From positions 1,815,152 to 1,879,151 of the forward strand of contig NZ_KB850113.1 in NCBI RefSeq assembly GCF_000369625.1: 64,000 nt of DNA, in the 5' to 3' direction. How positions within the stretch are numbered: position 1 is the stretch's first letter; every line of letters starts with the position of its first letter. The DNA comes from Acinetobacter variabilis (GTDB taxonomy: Bacteria > Pseudomonadota > Gammaproteobacteria > Pseudomonadales > Moraxellaceae). Below the pieces are notes generated by a model, which worked only from the letters and a program-made list of their open reading frames with translations, ran no database searches and had not been told where the DNA came from. Both the position numbers and the translations under genes were made by a program. Positions 27,558 to 38,097 of this stretch are shown in pieces.

Positions 27558-29627
27558 TTATTCTGGTAGTTTAAAGTCAGATACAGATTCACGTAATGCA
27601 TCGGCCATGTTCGCCAATTCAGATACCGAACGTGCTGTATCGAAGGTTGCACTCGTAGTTTGTGAAGTAATTTCCTGTACGACATTCATCGTGGTCGCAA
27701 TATGACCCGCAGATGCAGACTGAAGTTTCGCAGCATCGGAAATGTTCGCAATCAGTTTTGCCAGGTTATTCGATACCGTTTGAATCTCATCCAGTGCCAC
27801 ACCAGCGTCTTTAGACAGGTTCGCACCACGTACAACTTCGGCTGTGGTTTGTTCCATTGAAATTACGGCTTCGTTGGTATCCGTTTGAATGGTTTTTACC
27901 AAGCCTTCAATCTGTTTGGTTGCAGAGGCAGAACGTTCCGCAAGACGCTGGACCTCATCCGCTACCACGGCGAAACCACGACCAGCTTCACCCGCCATCG
28001 ACGCCTGAATCGCTGCGTTCAATGCCAAGATGTTGGTTTGGTCGGCAATATCGTTAATCAGGGCTACGATGTTACCAATTTCTTGTGAAGATTCACCCAG
28101 ACGTTTAATACGTTTAGAGGTTTCCTGAATCTGTTCACGAATCGTATCCATACCTTCAATAGAACGGTGTACAACGTCTGCACCATTTGCAGCAATTTGT
28201 ACTGAACGTTCCGCAACGACTGCAGATTCTTCCGCGTTGGCAGATACCTGGTCAATGGACATTGCCATTTCGTTAATCGCAGCAGATGCACCCGCAATCT
28301 CTTGTGCCTGGTGTTCAGATGCTTCAGCTAACTGGTTGGTAATGCTTTGAGTTGTCGCTGTATATTGCGCAACTTCCTGAGAAGTTTCGGTAATACGAGA
28401 TACCAAGTCACGCAACTGGTCGATCGCGAAGTTAATCGAGTCGGCGATCGCACCGGTAAAGTCTTCCGATACTGTTGCATATGAACGTAAGTCACCATCC
28501 GCAAGGTCGGCAATTTCGTCTAGTAAACGTAAAATCGCATTCTGGTTACGGTCATATTCTTCTTGAAGACGGGTTACACGCTGTTTATCCGATGCACCAC
28601 GTAGGGTTAACAGGCGGAATACACACAGTAAGAAGCCGATCAATAACAGAATTAACAGTACCGCTGGAACGATTGTTTTCAGACCAGAGTTACCAGACAG
28701 TTTGTTTAGGTTATCGAGCAGGGCATCCGATTGCGAGAAAATTGACGCAGATGCCTGACGTACTTTTACGATTTGCGCAGAGTTTTTCAGAATTGTCGCA
28801 GATGCTGATTGAAGTACATCATCATATTCCGCTTTGATGCCTTCCAGAGACTCACGCAGGTTTGGATCAGTAATACGTTGTACACCCAGTTCAGCAGAAC
28901 CGTTTAACTGTGCATTTAAGTATGAACCGAAAGTTTCGGTATCGGCACTGAAGTCGTCCGCTGATTCACGTGAACCGTCGTTACCAGTCAATACCAAGCT
29001 GATCGAACGTAAAATACGCTCCGCAATGAATACCTGGTTTTTCGCAATGACCACCTGGTTAGACGGCATGTCTTGACGCGCCATCTGGTCGACCATCAAG
29101 TTATATTCAGCCTGAATCCCCGGGATGGCTTCACCAATTGCGATGTTGGTGTCATATAACTGATTAATGATTTTTTGTTGCGATGCAATCAGGTCAATAC
29201 TAGAAGACACTTCTGTCCACTGTTTATCTACTGCTTGCAGTGCCTCATTATTGGAATGAATATTTTTTACAATCTCAAGGTTTTCCGCAAAAGCTTTTTG
29301 AGAATCTGTCAGTTTTTTCATCGCTTCAGGTGTACCAGAAGCCGTTGCTTCAGTCGCCTGCCGAGAAATGGTTTGTGAAAGCAGACGTAAATCACCCAGA
29401 CTTTGTGTCAGCTGGTTAGCACGTGGCACACTGTAGAAAAGATACAATAAAGTGATGGTTGCCGCTAACAGACAGCCGGCTGCGCCATAAATAAACGGTT
29501 TAGACTTTTCACTATCACCAAATACACGTGACAACTGGTCTGTTTGTGATTGAATCTTGGATAAAAAAGTATTGCCACTTTTGCGGCTACCTTCACCTGT
29601 ATTTTTCTTTTTAAGTTTAAAGCCCAT
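27558..29627 (-). CDS. pilJ: PilJ, methyl-accepting receptor for twitching motility
   Basis: 689 residues. The first membrane helix is at about 46-68, the periplasmic region carries two PilJ-type sensor modules, and the second helix is near 320-345. A HAMP-like segment and a long coiled-coil signalling domain follow, with the hairpin tip around [20 protein letters not shown]. That tip is the most conserved part of chemoreceptors. It is thought to sense pilus state and activate ChpA. No pilK methyltransferase gene follows, unlike in Pseudomonas. Confidence 0.95.
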   Translation of the reverse strand: MGFKLKKKNTGEGSRKSGNTFLSKIQSQTDQLSRVFGDSEKSKPFIYGAAGCLLAATITLLYLFYSVPRANQLTQSLGDLRLLSQTISRQATEATASGTPEAMKKLTDSQKAFAENLEIVKNIHSNNEALQAVDKQWTEVSSSIDLIASQQKIINQLYDTNIAIGEAIPGIQAEYNLMVDQMARQDMPSNQVVIAKNQVFIAERILRSISLVLTGNDGSRESADDFSADTETFGSYLNAQLNGSAELGVQRITDPNLRESLEGIKAEYDDVLQSASATILKNSAQIVKVRQASASIFSQSDALLDNLNKLSGNSGLKTIVPAVLLILLLIGFLLCVFRLLTLRGASDKQRVTRLQEEYDRNQNAILRLLDEIADLADGDLRSYATVSEDFTGAIADSINFAIDQLRDLVSRITETSQEVAQYTATTQSITNQLAEASEHQAQEIAGASAAINEMAMSIDQVSANAEESAVVAERSVQIAANGADVVHRSIEGMDTIREQIQETSKRIKRLGESSQEIGNIVALINDIADQTNILALNAAIQASMAGEAGRGFAVVADEVQRLAERSASATKQIEGLVKTIQTDTNEAVISMEQTTAEVVRGANLSKDAGVALDEIQTVSNNLAKLIANISDAAKLQSASAGHIATTMNVVQEITSQTTSATFDTARSVSELANMADALRESVSDFKLPE

Positions 29628-29673
29628 GCAGCCTCTCCCCGATTTACGTCTTTATTACTTTCGTGCGCGACGT

Positions 29674-30210
29674 TTAATTTATAAATTTTATAGATGCGTT
29701 CATAAATTTTGGATTTTGCAACAGACGACTGAATAAGAACACATGCCATTGCTGGTTATGCTGGTGGAAAAATCCCTGACAGTATTCTTGTAAGTTATTA
29801 TCCAATTCAGTAGTTTTAGAAAAAAAACTTTTCTTATTAAAATGTTGTATACCCAAAACTTGATCAACGACCAAACCGACATATTGGTCATTATGGTGAA
29901 TACATAATACTTTTTGAGTCGGTGAAAACTGGCTACTCTGTCCTGATACATATTGAGTCAAATCAGAAACTGATAATAACCTTCCCCGAATATTGGCCAA
30001 TCCTAACACCCATGATTGAGTATTAGGAACTAGCGTATATTTTGGAGGATAGATCACTTCGGATACTTCCCCCAGCGGGGCAACAAAATATTGCCCCATC
30101 ATCTCAAAAGCAATGCCTGACCATCGGTTGACTTCATTTTCATTAGAAACGTAGTTTTTATTTCCCCGTTTCGCAATGCGAAGCAATTCGATAAATCCAT
30201 TTGCTGCCAT
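29674..30210 (-). CDS. pilI: PilI, CheW-like adaptor
   Basis: 178 residues with one CheW domain: VAPLGEVSEVIYPPKYT, then VLGLANIRGRLLSVSDLTQ, then VGLVVDQVLGIQHF. It couples PilJ to the ChpA kinase. It starts 5 bp after pilH with AGGA upstream and belongs to the same message. Confidence 0.92.
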   Translation of the reverse strand: MAANGFIELLRIAKRGNKNYVSNENEVNRWSGIAFEMMGQYFVAPLGEVSEVIYPPKYTLVPNTQSWVLGLANIRGRLLSVSDLTQYVSGQSSQFSPTQKVLCIHHNDQYVGLVVDQVLGIQHFNKKSFFSKTTELDNNLQEYCQGFFHQHNQQWHVFLFSRLLQNPKFMNASIKFIN

Positions 30211-30215
30211 AGAGC

Positions 30216-30584
30216 TTATCCTGCGTTGAGGTGGTGCTTAATCACTTCAATCAACTGTTTTTCATCTACCGGTTTTGTAAGATAATCTGCGGCACCCTGA
30301 CGTTTACCCCAAACGCGGTCAGTGGCCTGATCTTTGGTACTTACAATCACAATCGGAATATGCTTGGTGGTTGCACCACGTGCGATTTGACGTGTTGCCT
30401 GGAAGCCATTCACGCCTGGCATGACCACATCCATCAATACCAGATCTGGCAACTCAGCCTGAGCCATGGTTACCCCATCTGCACCATTGGATGCTTCAAT
30501 CACCTCAAAGCCATGTTTAGAAAGAATCTCTCTAAAACGGAATGTTTCTGTCGGTGAGTCATCTACGATTAAGATACGCGCCAT
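30216..30584 (-). CDS. pilH: PilH, single-domain response regulator
   Basis: 122 residues, one receiver domain. The acidic pair is Asp8/Asp9, the phospho-acceptor Asp52 lies in LMDVVMPGVNG, and the conserved Lys is in YLTKPVD. In the Pil-Chp system PilH opposes PilG, being linked to pilus retraction through PilT. It lies 25 bp after pilG, the usual order. Confidence 0.92.
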   Translation of the reverse strand: MARILIVDDSPTETFRFREILSKHGFEVIEASNGADGVTMAQAELPDLVLMDVVMPGVNGFQATRQIARGATTKHIPIVIVSTKDQATDRVWGKRQGAADYLTKPVDEKQLIEVIKHHLNAG

Positions 30585-30609
30585 GCCAATTCCCCTAAAA
30601 AATCAATTA

Positions 30610-30993
30610 TTAAGCACTAATATGGTTACGGATTGCATTAAGCAATTCATCTTTACTGAAAGGTTTAGTCAAGTATTCATCCGAACCAACAACACGACCT
30701 TTGGCCTGATCAAATAAGCCATCTTTACTCGAAAGCATAATCACAGGAATATTCTGATAATTTTGAGAGTTTTTAATCAACGCACAAGTTTGATAACCAT
30801 CTAGACGAGGCATCATGATGTCTACAAATACGATATCTGGATTGGCTTCTGCGATTTTTGACAAAGCTTCAAAACCATCTACCGCAGTCACGACTTCATA
30901 TCCTTCGCGCTGTAGAAGAGTTTCTGCTGTACGACGAATGGTCTTTGAGTCATCAATGACCATAACTTTTAGATTTTGGAATTTATCGTCCAT
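30610..30993 (-). CDS. pilG: PilG, single-domain response regulator
   Basis: 127 residues from the ATG at 30991-30993, five bases after an AAGGG box; an in-frame ATG at 31008 overlaps that box. One receiver domain with Asp14/Asp15, phospho-acceptor Asp58 in FVDIMMPRLDG, and Lys in YLTKPFS. PilG promotes pilus extension and, in Pseudomonas, adenylate cyclase signalling. It is the first gene of the operon and divergent from the coiled-coil protein gene. Confidence 0.93.
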   Translation of the reverse strand: MDDKFQNLKVMVIDDSKTIRRTAETLLQREGYEVVTAVDGFEALSKIAEANPDIVFVDIMMPRLDGYQTCALIKNSQNYQNIPVIMLSSKDGLFDQAKGRVVGSDEYLTKPFSKDELLNAIRNHISA

Positions 30994-31272
30994 TTTGACC
31001 CTTCCCATTTTAGAAACGATGTGCCATAAGGCTCATAGGATTATTTTATTACGATCGATAAACACTTTTAACACAAATCCACTTGTATTATCAATGAACA
31101 TTTTCTACACAAGTGTGCAAAAATAGCGGATTTCATCAACCATTTCACATTTTTATTTTGTCATTGCTTTTTTTTTGATTGACGGTAGTTTTTAATTCGT
31201 GAATTTGAGTCTAATATAGCATTATTATTACTTTAAAATAAGTAATTTAGTCAACTTTCAATTGGGGAGCCA

Positions 31273-31920
31273 ATGATGAGTCAGTTTTCAGAAAAACTTG
31301 CTTTCATTGATAAAAATAAAATGACTGGCCAATTCATATTTGCAGTGACACTTTTTCTTCAGGTCACCATTTCATATGCCTCAACTAACCAGCCACCAAA
31401 AGCCACCTGGTATCGCTATTATGATAATAAAGGCGTGGCCAATATCAGCACTAACGTTACCCCCAACCATATCCGCTATGGCTATGAGGCACTTGACCAG
31501 AATATGCAGGTCATTAAACGTGCACGTCCTTATAATGTCGATAAAGATATTAAACAGGCGCCGCAACGTGCCAAGCAAGCCCAGCGCATCGCAGAAGATC
31601 AAAAACTGAAACGTGCCTATACCAATAGCCATGTTGCTCTACAAAAAAAGAATGAAAGTCTGAGCCAACTGAAGAAACAAATTGCCTTTCAGCAAGAGCA
31701 GATGAAACAGTTGCAGCAAGACCGGGTCATGTTTGTACGCCAAGAACGTGAATATTTACGTAAAGGCAATAATCCCCCGGCCTCTTTAAAAGCCAACCTT
31801 GAAAACAACCAGAAAAACCTGATTTCTCAAAAAGAAAATATTCAATCTTTACAAACTCGCTATCGAAATATGGAAGCGGAATACGACAGAATTATTGCCC
31901 GTTTAAAAGCGCTTGAATAA
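31273..31920 (+). CDS. Exported coiled-coil protein with DUF4124-like start
   Basis: 215 residues; the tandem ATG at 31273/31276 follows TTGGGGAG. A hydrophobic segment at about 20-38 ends in SYAST, consistent with a signal peptide with a long N-region. Next comes WYRYYDNKGVANISTNVTP, resembling the short DUF4124 domain. From about residue 85 to the end it is charged and helical with heptads (LQKKNESLSQLKKQIAFQQE and further), a predicted coiled coil. It probably lies in the periplasm. The function is unknown; the neighbourhood suggests an envelope or pilus context but does not prove it. Confidence 0.72.
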   Translation: MMSQFSEKLAFIDKNKMTGQFIFAVTLFLQVTISYASTNQPPKATWYRYYDNKGVANISTNVTPNHIRYGYEALDQNMQVIKRARPYNVDKDIKQAPQRAKQAQRIAEDQKLKRAYTNSHVALQKKNESLSQLKKQIAFQQEQMKQLQQDRVMFVRQEREYLRKGNNPPASLKANLENNQKNLISQKENIQSLQTRYRNMEAEYDRIIARLKALE

Positions 31921-31971
31921 ACACAAATAACTTGTTGTTGCTTTAAACGACCACAAGTGAAAAGGATTAAT

Positions 31972-33099
31972 ATGCCATTTGCACAGCATTTTCATATTTC
32001 AAAGACCTCTTCTTCGCGCTCTGTATTGATGATGAGTGCACTTTGCTTAAGTCTTTTTCTAAGCGGCTGCAATAAAAATGAATCTACACCGCAAGCCGAA
32101 AGTCCAAAAACAATTGAACTGATTCCTCAGGATCTGGTTGCCGTAAAGACAGGTACTTCAATCCAGAAATCCGCATTTACCGGCACTATTCGCGCAGTCA
32201 ATCAAAGCAGTATTCAGGCGCAGGTTTCGGCCACTGCCGCCAGCGTCAATGCTCAGGTCGGTGACAATGTAGCTAAAGGTCAAGTACTGGTCCGCTTAAA
32301 TAATCAGGATAATGCTGCACGTCTGGCTCAGGCCCGTGCCAATCTCGCATCTACCCAGGCACAGGCCAATCAGGCGCGTAACATGATGCAGCGCAAAAAG
32401 CGCCTGCTCGATCAAGGCTTTATTTCTAAAGTTGAATATGAGCAAAGTCAGGTTGACTATCAGGCCCAGGTTGAAAATGTCCGCGCACAGCAAGCCAATG
32501 TCGATATTGCCGTAAAAGCTGATCGTGATGGCATTATCACTAGCCCGATTAGTGGTGTGATCACTCAGCGTCAGGTTGAGCCCGGTCAAACCGTGGCGAT
32601 CGGACAAACCCTGTTTGAAATCGTAAATCCAAATCAACTGGAAATTCAGGCCCGTGTGCCGAGTGAAATGCAGTCCAGTCTGCGTTTAGGTAGTAAAATT
32701 GAATATCAGATTCAGGGCAATCCAAATACGTTTACCGCTGCTATTAGCCGGGTGTCTCCAATTGCCGATCAGGCCAGTCGCCAGATTGAATTCTTTGCCA
32801 GACCGAATGAAAGTATTCCCTCTTTAAGTATTGGCTCTTTTGTGGAAGGCAATATTCTGAGTTCTCAACAAGTTTCTGGTCAGATTATTCCCCTCGATAC
32901 CATTCAGGATATCCAGAATAAACCTTATGTCTGGGTTATTCGCCAGAACAAAATTATTAAAGTGAATGTTCAGGTTCTGGAACAGCGCTATAACCAGAAT
33001 ACTGCAGTGATCCAAGGTCTGGAGACAGGTGATCAGGTCAGTCGCATTCCATTTACCAAGGCAGATCTCAACAAGCCAGTGACACTACGTTCCAACTAA
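31972..33099 (+). CDS. RND efflux periplasmic adaptor lipoprotein (HlyD/AcrA family)
   Basis: 375 residues from the ATG at 31972, just after AAAAGGA; an upstream GTG at 31957 overlaps that site. The lipobox LSGC places the anchor at Cys33. Order: lipoyl half near residues 85-105 (SATAASVNAQVGDNVAKGQV), a helical hairpin rich in Ala/Gln, the second lipoyl half (GVITQRQVEPGQTVAIG), then beta-barrel and membrane-proximal domains. It links the inner-membrane pump encoded 18 bp downstream to an outer-membrane channel supplied from elsewhere. Confidence 0.92.
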   Translation: MPFAQHFHISKTSSSRSVLMMSALCLSLFLSGCNKNESTPQAESPKTIELIPQDLVAVKTGTSIQKSAFTGTIRAVNQSSIQAQVSATAASVNAQVGDNVAKGQVLVRLNNQDNAARLAQARANLASTQAQANQARNMMQRKKRLLDQGFISKVEYEQSQVDYQAQVENVRAQQANVDIAVKADRDGIITSPISGVITQRQVEPGQTVAIGQTLFEIVNPNQLEIQARVPSEMQSSLRLGSKIEYQIQGNPNTFTAAISRVSPIADQASRQIEFFARPNESIPSLSIGSFVEGNILSSQQVSGQIIPLDTIQDIQNKPYVWVIRQNKIIKVNVQVLEQRYNQNTAVIQGLETGDQVSRIPFTKADLNKPVTLRSN

Positions 33100-33117
33100 T
33101 CAGACAGGATCATTAAT

Positions 33118-36100
33118 ATGTGGTTTACCCGAATTAGTGTGAAGTATCCCGTCTTCACCATTATGATGATGTTCTGTTTGATGGTACTTGGACTAGCTTC
33201 CTGGCAGCGCATGGGTGTAGAAGAATTTCCGGATGTCGACTTTCCCTTTGTGGTGATTTATACCAACTATCCAGGCGCTTCTCCAGAAACTGTTGAATCG
33301 GAAATTACCAAAAAACTTGAAGACCAGATCAATACTATTTCTGGTTTAAAACAGGTAATTTCACAATCCAGTGAAGGCCTGTCGATGATTACGGCCGAAT
33401 TCAATCTGGAAGTTCCTTCTACCATGGCGGCACAGGATGTCCGTGACAAAATTGCCTCAGTCACCGCCGAATTCCGTGATGAAATTCAGGAACCAGTTGT
33501 CGAGCGTTATGATCCGACTGCCAATGCAATCATGTCGATCGTATTTGAGTCCGACAATATGGGTTTAAAGGCACTGAGTTCCTATCTGGATCAGCGCATT
33601 GTTCCACAACTACGAACTGTTCCGGGAGTAGGTACAGTCAACCTTCTTGGTGATGCACAGCGCCAGATTCGCATTCAGATTGAACCCCAGAAACTGCAAG
33701 CTTTTGGTATCGGCGTGGATAGCGTCATTAATACTCTGAAATCTGAAAATATCGAAGTTCCGGGCGGTACATTAAAATCTGGCAACTCGGAACTGGTGAT
33801 TGAGATCAATTCCAAAGTGCTACATCCCCTCGCCTTTGGCGATTTGGTGATTGCCAATAAAAATGGTGCACCGATCTTTCTGAAACAGGTCGCAGAAATT
33901 GAAGATAGCCAGGCAGAACTTGAAACTGGTGCATTTCTGGATGGTAAAGCTGCAGTGGCTGTCGACATCCTGCGTAGCTCTGATTCTAATGTCATTGAAG
34001 TTGTAGACAGTACCTACAAAACCCTTGAAAGCCTCAAATCCCAACTGCCACAAGGAACCACCTTAAAAGTTGTGGTGGATTCTTCAAAAAGTATCCGCGG
34101 CACCATTGGTGATGTTGCGCGTACCATTATTGAGGGTGCGGTTCTTGCGGTGCTGATTGTTCTATTATTTTTAGGTTCTTTCCGCTCAACGGTCATTACT
34201 GGCCTCACTCTGCCGATCGCTTTGCTCGGAACTTTGACCTTTATCTGGGCTTTTGGTTTCAGCATTAACATGATGACCTTATTAGCCCTGTCTTTAAGTA
34301 TCGGTTTGCTGATTGATGATGCAATTGTAGTACGGGAAAATATCGTACGGCATACCGATATGGGTAAAGACCATGTCACTGCTGCACTGGACGGAACCAA
34401 AGAAATTGGTCTTGCTGTTCTGGCAACAACCCTGACAATTGTCGCGGTCTTCTTGCCTGTCGCCTTTATGGGTGGAATTATTGGGCGTTTCTTTTATCAG
34501 TTCGGTGTGACGGTGAGTACCGCCGTTCTGATTTCCATGTTTGTCAGTTTTACTCTGGATCCAATGCTATCTGCACATTGGGCAGAAAAGAAAAAAGATT
34601 CCAATAAAAAGCCGGGCCGAATCAAACGCTTCTTTAACTGGATTTCAGGCAAATTAGACAATTTAAGTCATGTCTATGAAAAGCTATTGAAACTGGCTTT
34701 ACGCTTTAGGTTCATTACCATTGTGATTGCAGTGGCATCTCTGTTTGGCGCTTTAGCACTCTCGAAACTGATTGGTACCGAGTTTGTACCTGTCCCGGAT
34801 AAGGGTGAAATCCGGATCAAGTTTGAAACCCCAGTCGATGCTTCACTGGAATATTCACAAGCCAAACTGCAACAGGTCGATAAAATCGTACGTCAGCATC
34901 CTGATGTACGTGCAACTTATGGCGTAATTAATGGTGTGACCGATCGCGGTAAAAATCATGTCAGCTTACGTGTCACTGTAACTCCGCGGACTGAACGTGA
35001 GAAAAGCTTGAATGATCTCAATAATGAATTCCGTCAACGTTTACAATCTGTGGGCGGCATTACCATTACCTCAGTTGCTTCCGCGGATGAAACCGTATCG
35101 GGTGGTCAAAAGCCGATTATGATCTCAATCAAGGGCCCTGATTTGAATGAACTACAAAAGATTTCTGATCGTTTTATGGTCGAGATGGCTAAAATTGATG
35201 GCATCGTCGATCTGGAAACATCCCTCAAAGAGCCAAAACCGACCTTAGGTGTACAGATCAATCGCGTTCTGGCCAGTGATCTTGGTTTGTCAGTCAATCA
35301 AATTGCCAATGTAGTTCGCCCATTGATTGCCGGCGATGATGTCACCACGTGGCAGGATGAAAAAGGTGAAACTTATGATGTTAACTTACGCCTGACCGAA
35401 GACCGGCGCACCCTGCCGAGCGATCTGCAAAATATGTATATCACTTCATCTAAAATGGATGGCAATAATCAGCCGATTTTGATCCCGCTTTCTAGCGTTG
35501 CTAATTTTGAGGAAAAACTGGGAGCTTCTCAGATTAATCGTCGTGATCTGGCGCGTGAGGTGCTGGTTGAAGCAAATACCTCTGGACGCCCTGCAGGTGA
35601 CATCGGTACTGACATTAGCAGACTTCAGGATAATTTCGACATGCCACCGGGTTATAGTTTTGATACCCAAGGTGCCAATGCAGATATGGCAGAATCCGCT
35701 GGTTATGCGTTGACTGCGATTACCCTGTCGATTGTATTTATTTATATTGTGCTGGGTTCACAGTTCAACAGCTTTATTCATCCTGCTGCCATTATGGCTT
35801 CATTACCTTTGTCATTAATTGGTGTATTCCTGGCGCTGTTCCTGTTTAATTCGACCATGAACCTGTTTTCGATTATCGGGATTATTATGCTGATGGGTCT
35901 GGTAACCAAAAATGCGATTCTGCTTATCGACTTCATCAAGAAAGCCATGGATCGGGGTGAAGCCCGTTATGATGCGATTCTGAATGCCGGCAAAACCCGT
36001 TTACGTCCAATTCTGATGACCACCAGTGCCATGGTCATGGGAATGGTGCCGCTCGCTCTGGGCTTAGGTGAAGGTGGTGAACAAAGTGCACCGATGGCAC

Positions 36101-36225
36101 ATGCCGTGATCGGCGGGGTAATTACCTCCACCCTGCTGACATTGGTCGTGGTTCCAGTGATTTTCACTTATTTGGATGACCTTAAGAATTTTATGCTGCG
36201 CCAAGCCCGTAAAATCATGGCATAA
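33118..36225 (+). CDS. RND efflux pump, inner-membrane permease
   Basis: 1,035 residues, full length, 12 membrane segments with two large periplasmic loops. The proton-relay pair Asp400/Asp401 lies in GLLIDDAIVVREN in helix 4. The N-terminal hydrophobic helix and the EEFPDVDFPFVVIYTNYPGA block place it in the HAE-1/MdtC-like group. It exports hydrophobic or cationic compounds using the proton gradient. It is co-transcribed with its adaptor and lacks a linked outer-membrane factor or regulator. The substrate is unknown. Confidence 0.93.
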   Translation: MWFTRISVKYPVFTIMMMFCLMVLGLASWQRMGVEEFPDVDFPFVVIYTNYPGASPETVESEITKKLEDQINTISGLKQVISQSSEGLSMITAEFNLEVPSTMAAQDVRDKIASVTAEFRDEIQEPVVERYDPTANAIMSIVFESDNMGLKALSSYLDQRIVPQLRTVPGVGTVNLLGDAQRQIRIQIEPQKLQAFGIGVDSVINTLKSENIEVPGGTLKSGNSELVIEINSKVLHPLAFGDLVIANKNGAPIFLKQVAEIEDSQAELETGAFLDGKAAVAVDILRSSDSNVIEVVDSTYKTLESLKSQLPQGTTLKVVVDSSKSIRGTIGDVARTIIEGAVLAVLIVLLFLGSFRSTVITGLTLPIALLGTLTFIWAFGFSINMMTLLALSLSIGLLIDDAIVVRENIVRHTDMGKDHVTAALDGTKEIGLAVLATTLTIVAVFLPVAFMGGIIGRFFYQFGVTVSTAVLISMFVSFTLDPMLSAHWAEKKKDSNKKPGRIKRFFNWISGKLDNLSHVYEKLLKLALRFRFITIVIAVASLFGALALSKLIGTEFVPVPDKGEIRIKFETPVDASLEYSQAKLQQVDKIVRQHPDVRATYGVINGVTDRGKNHVSLRVTVTPRTEREKSLNDLNNEFRQRLQSVGGITITSVASADETVSGGQKPIMISIKGPDLNELQKISDRFMVEMAKIDGIVDLETSLKEPKPTLGVQINRVLASDLGLSVNQIANVVRPLIAGDDVTTWQDEKGETYDVNLRLTEDRRTLPSDLQNMYITSSKMDGNNQPILIPLSSVANFEEKLGASQINRRDLAREVLVEANTSGRPAGDIGTDISRLQDNFDMPPGYSFDTQGANADMAESAGYALTAITLSIVFIYIVLGSQFNSFIHPAAIMASLPLSLIGVFLALFLFNSTMNLFSIIGIIMLMGLVTKNAILLIDFIKKAMDRGEARYDAILNAGKTRLRPILMTTSAMVMGMVPLALGLGEGGEQSAPMAHAVIGGVITSTLLTLVVVPVIFTYLDDLKNFMLRQARKIMA

Positions 36226-36240
36226 TTTAAACCATCACAA

Positions 36241-36276
36241 TGAGGTGACATTCACGAATGTTCACCTCATTTTTTA
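36241..36276 (+). terminator. Intrinsic terminator after RND operon
   Basis: TGAGGTGA and TCACCTCA pair, with an extra ACATTC/GAATGT pairing inside, followed by TTTTTTAT. Confidence 0.9.
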
Positions 36277-36279
36277 TTG

Positions 36280-36285
36280 TATAAT
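36280..36285 (+). promoter_or_regulatory. Candidate -10 box for proS
   Basis: A perfect TATAAT lies 36 bp upstream of the proS start codon, directly after the RND terminator. A matching -35 is not evident, so this is tentative. Confidence 0.4.
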
Positions 36286-36321
36286 CTCTGCTTTAACGCT
36301 TAATTTTTTAGGACAGTTTCC

Positions 36322-38040
36322 ATGCGCGCGAGTCGCTTTTTATTTGCAACGTTGAGAGAAACCCCGAACGATGCTGAAGTTATTTCACATCAGCTGATGC
36401 TTCGTGCCGGTATGATTCGTAAGTTGGCTTCAGGTTTGTACACCTGGCTGCCGATGGGCGTTCGCGTATTAAATAAAGTTGCAGCGATCGTTCGCGAAGA
36501 AATGAATAACGCGGGTTCACTCGAAGTCTTGATGCCTGTGACTCAACCAGCTTCTCTTTGGGAAGAATCTGGTCGTTATGTGCAATACGGTCCTGAACTA
36601 TTACGTTTTAAAGATCGTCATACCAATGACTTTGTGCTTGGTCCAACACACGAAGAAGTGATCACTGATCTGGCACGTAATGAGCTAAAAAGTTACAAAC
36701 AATTGCCTGCAAACTTCTACCAGGTTCAAACCAAGTTCCGAGATGAAATCCGTCCTCGTTTTGGTGTAATGCGCTCACGTGAATTCATCATGAAAGATGC
36801 TTACTCTTTCCATGCGGATCAGGAATCTCTGCAAGAAACTTACGATAAAATGTACGAAGCGTACTGCAAGATCTTTACCCGTTTAGGTCTGGATTTCCGT
36901 CCAGTACAAGCGGATACCGGTTCAATCGGTGGTTCAGGTTCACACGAATTCCACGTCTTGGCTTCAAGTGGTGAAGATGATATCGCATTCTCAACTGAAT
37001 CTGATTATGCGGCTAACATCGAAATGGCTGAAGCGATTCTGGTGGGCGATCGTGCTGCTCCAACTCAAGAACTGAAAGTGGTTGATACCCCAAATCAAAA
37101 AACGATTGCTGATGTATCAAGCTTCCTTGGCACTGACCCTGCACATTCAGTGAAGGCATTACTGGTTCAAGGCGTTGCAGCTGAAGAAGGTAAAGCAGCT
37201 CCTGTCGTTGCCCTGTTCCTTCGTGGTGACCATGAACTGAATGAAATTAAAGCCGAAAAGCATCCAAAAATTGCTGCGCCTTTGGCTTTTGCTACTGAAG
37301 CTCAACTTGCTGAACTAGGTTTGACTGCTGGTTTTGTAGGTCCACAAGGTTTAGTAGAAAAAGGCCTAACAGTGATTGTAGACCGTGCTGCTTCTGTACT
37401 TTCTGACTTCGTCGCGGGTGCAAATGAAGCAGACAAGCACGCAACTGGCGTGAACTGGGAACGTGATGCGCAGTTTAGCGAAGTTTATGACCTGCGTAAT
37501 GTGGTTGAAGGCGATCCTTCTCCAGATGGCAAAGGTACACTTCAAATCAAACGTGGTATCGAAGTGGGTCATATCTTCCAGTTAGGCAAAAAATATTCTG
37601 AAGCTTTAGGTTGTAAGGTCTTAGGTGAGGATGGCAAACCATTCACTGTAACCATGGGTTGTTATGGTATTGGTGTGACACGTGTCGTAGCATCTGCAAT
37701 TGAACAGAATTACGATGAAAAAGGCATCATCTGGCCGGCTGCGATCGCTCCATTTGAAGTAGCAATTGTGCCAATGAATGCGCATAAATCACCTCGCACT
37801 TTAGAAGCTGCTGAAAGCTTATATGCAGAACTGCAAGCTGCTGGTTTTGACGTACTGCTTGATGACCGTAATGAACGTCCAGGTGTGAAATTCTCTGATC
37901 TTGAATTGACTGGTATTCCACATCGCATTGTGATTGGTGAAAAAGGTCTGGATGCAGGTACTTTTGAATATAAAGGTCGCCGTGATGCAGAATCAGTAAA
38001 TCTTTCTAAAGAAAAACTACTGGCAAAAATTGCTAAATAA
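36322..38040 (+). CDS. proS: Prolyl-tRNA synthetase, bacterial type
   Basis: 572 residues. A class II synthetase core with [21 protein letters not shown] and [21 protein letters not shown] bacterial-type editing insertion (about 230-390) comes before [17 protein letters not shown]. The C-terminal anticodon domain contains [20 protein letters not shown]. It charges tRNA-Pro and edits mis-charged Ala-tRNA-Pro. Codon use is that of a highly expressed gene. It has its own promoter region and terminator. Confidence 0.97.
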   Translation: MRASRFLFATLRETPNDAEVISHQLMLRAGMIRKLASGLYTWLPMGVRVLNKVAAIVREEMNNAGSLEVLMPVTQPASLWEESGRYVQYGPELLRFKDRHTNDFVLGPTHEEVITDLARNELKSYKQLPANFYQVQTKFRDEIRPRFGVMRSREFIMKDAYSFHADQESLQETYDKMYEAYCKIFTRLGLDFRPVQADTGSIGGSGSHEFHVLASSGEDDIAFSTESDYAANIEMAEAILVGDRAAPTQELKVVDTPNQKTIADVSSFLGTDPAHSVKALLVQGVAAEEGKAAPVVALFLRGDHELNEIKAEKHPKIAAPLAFATEAQLAELGLTAGFVGPQGLVEKGLTVIVDRAASVLSDFVAGANEADKHATGVNWERDAQFSEVYDLRNVVEGDPSPDGKGTLQIKRGIEVGHIFQLGKKYSEALGCKVLGEDGKPFTVTMGCYGIGVTRVVASAIEQNYDEKGIIWPAAIAPFEVAIVPMNAHKSPRTLEAAESLYAELQAAGFDVLLDDRNERPGVKFSDLELTGIPHRIVIGEKGLDAGTFEYKGRRDAESVNLSKEKLLAKIAK

Positions 38041-38056
38041 TTTTTTCTGAATCAAT

Positions 38057-38087
38057 AAAAAAATCCCGCCTAGAGCGGGATTTTTTA
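38057..38087. terminator. Terminator between proS and the exported-protein operon
   Basis: ATCCCGC and GCGGGAT form a strong stem flanked by A and T runs. It can act for both convergent units. Confidence 0.9.
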
Positions 38088-38097
38088 TATGTCTGAA

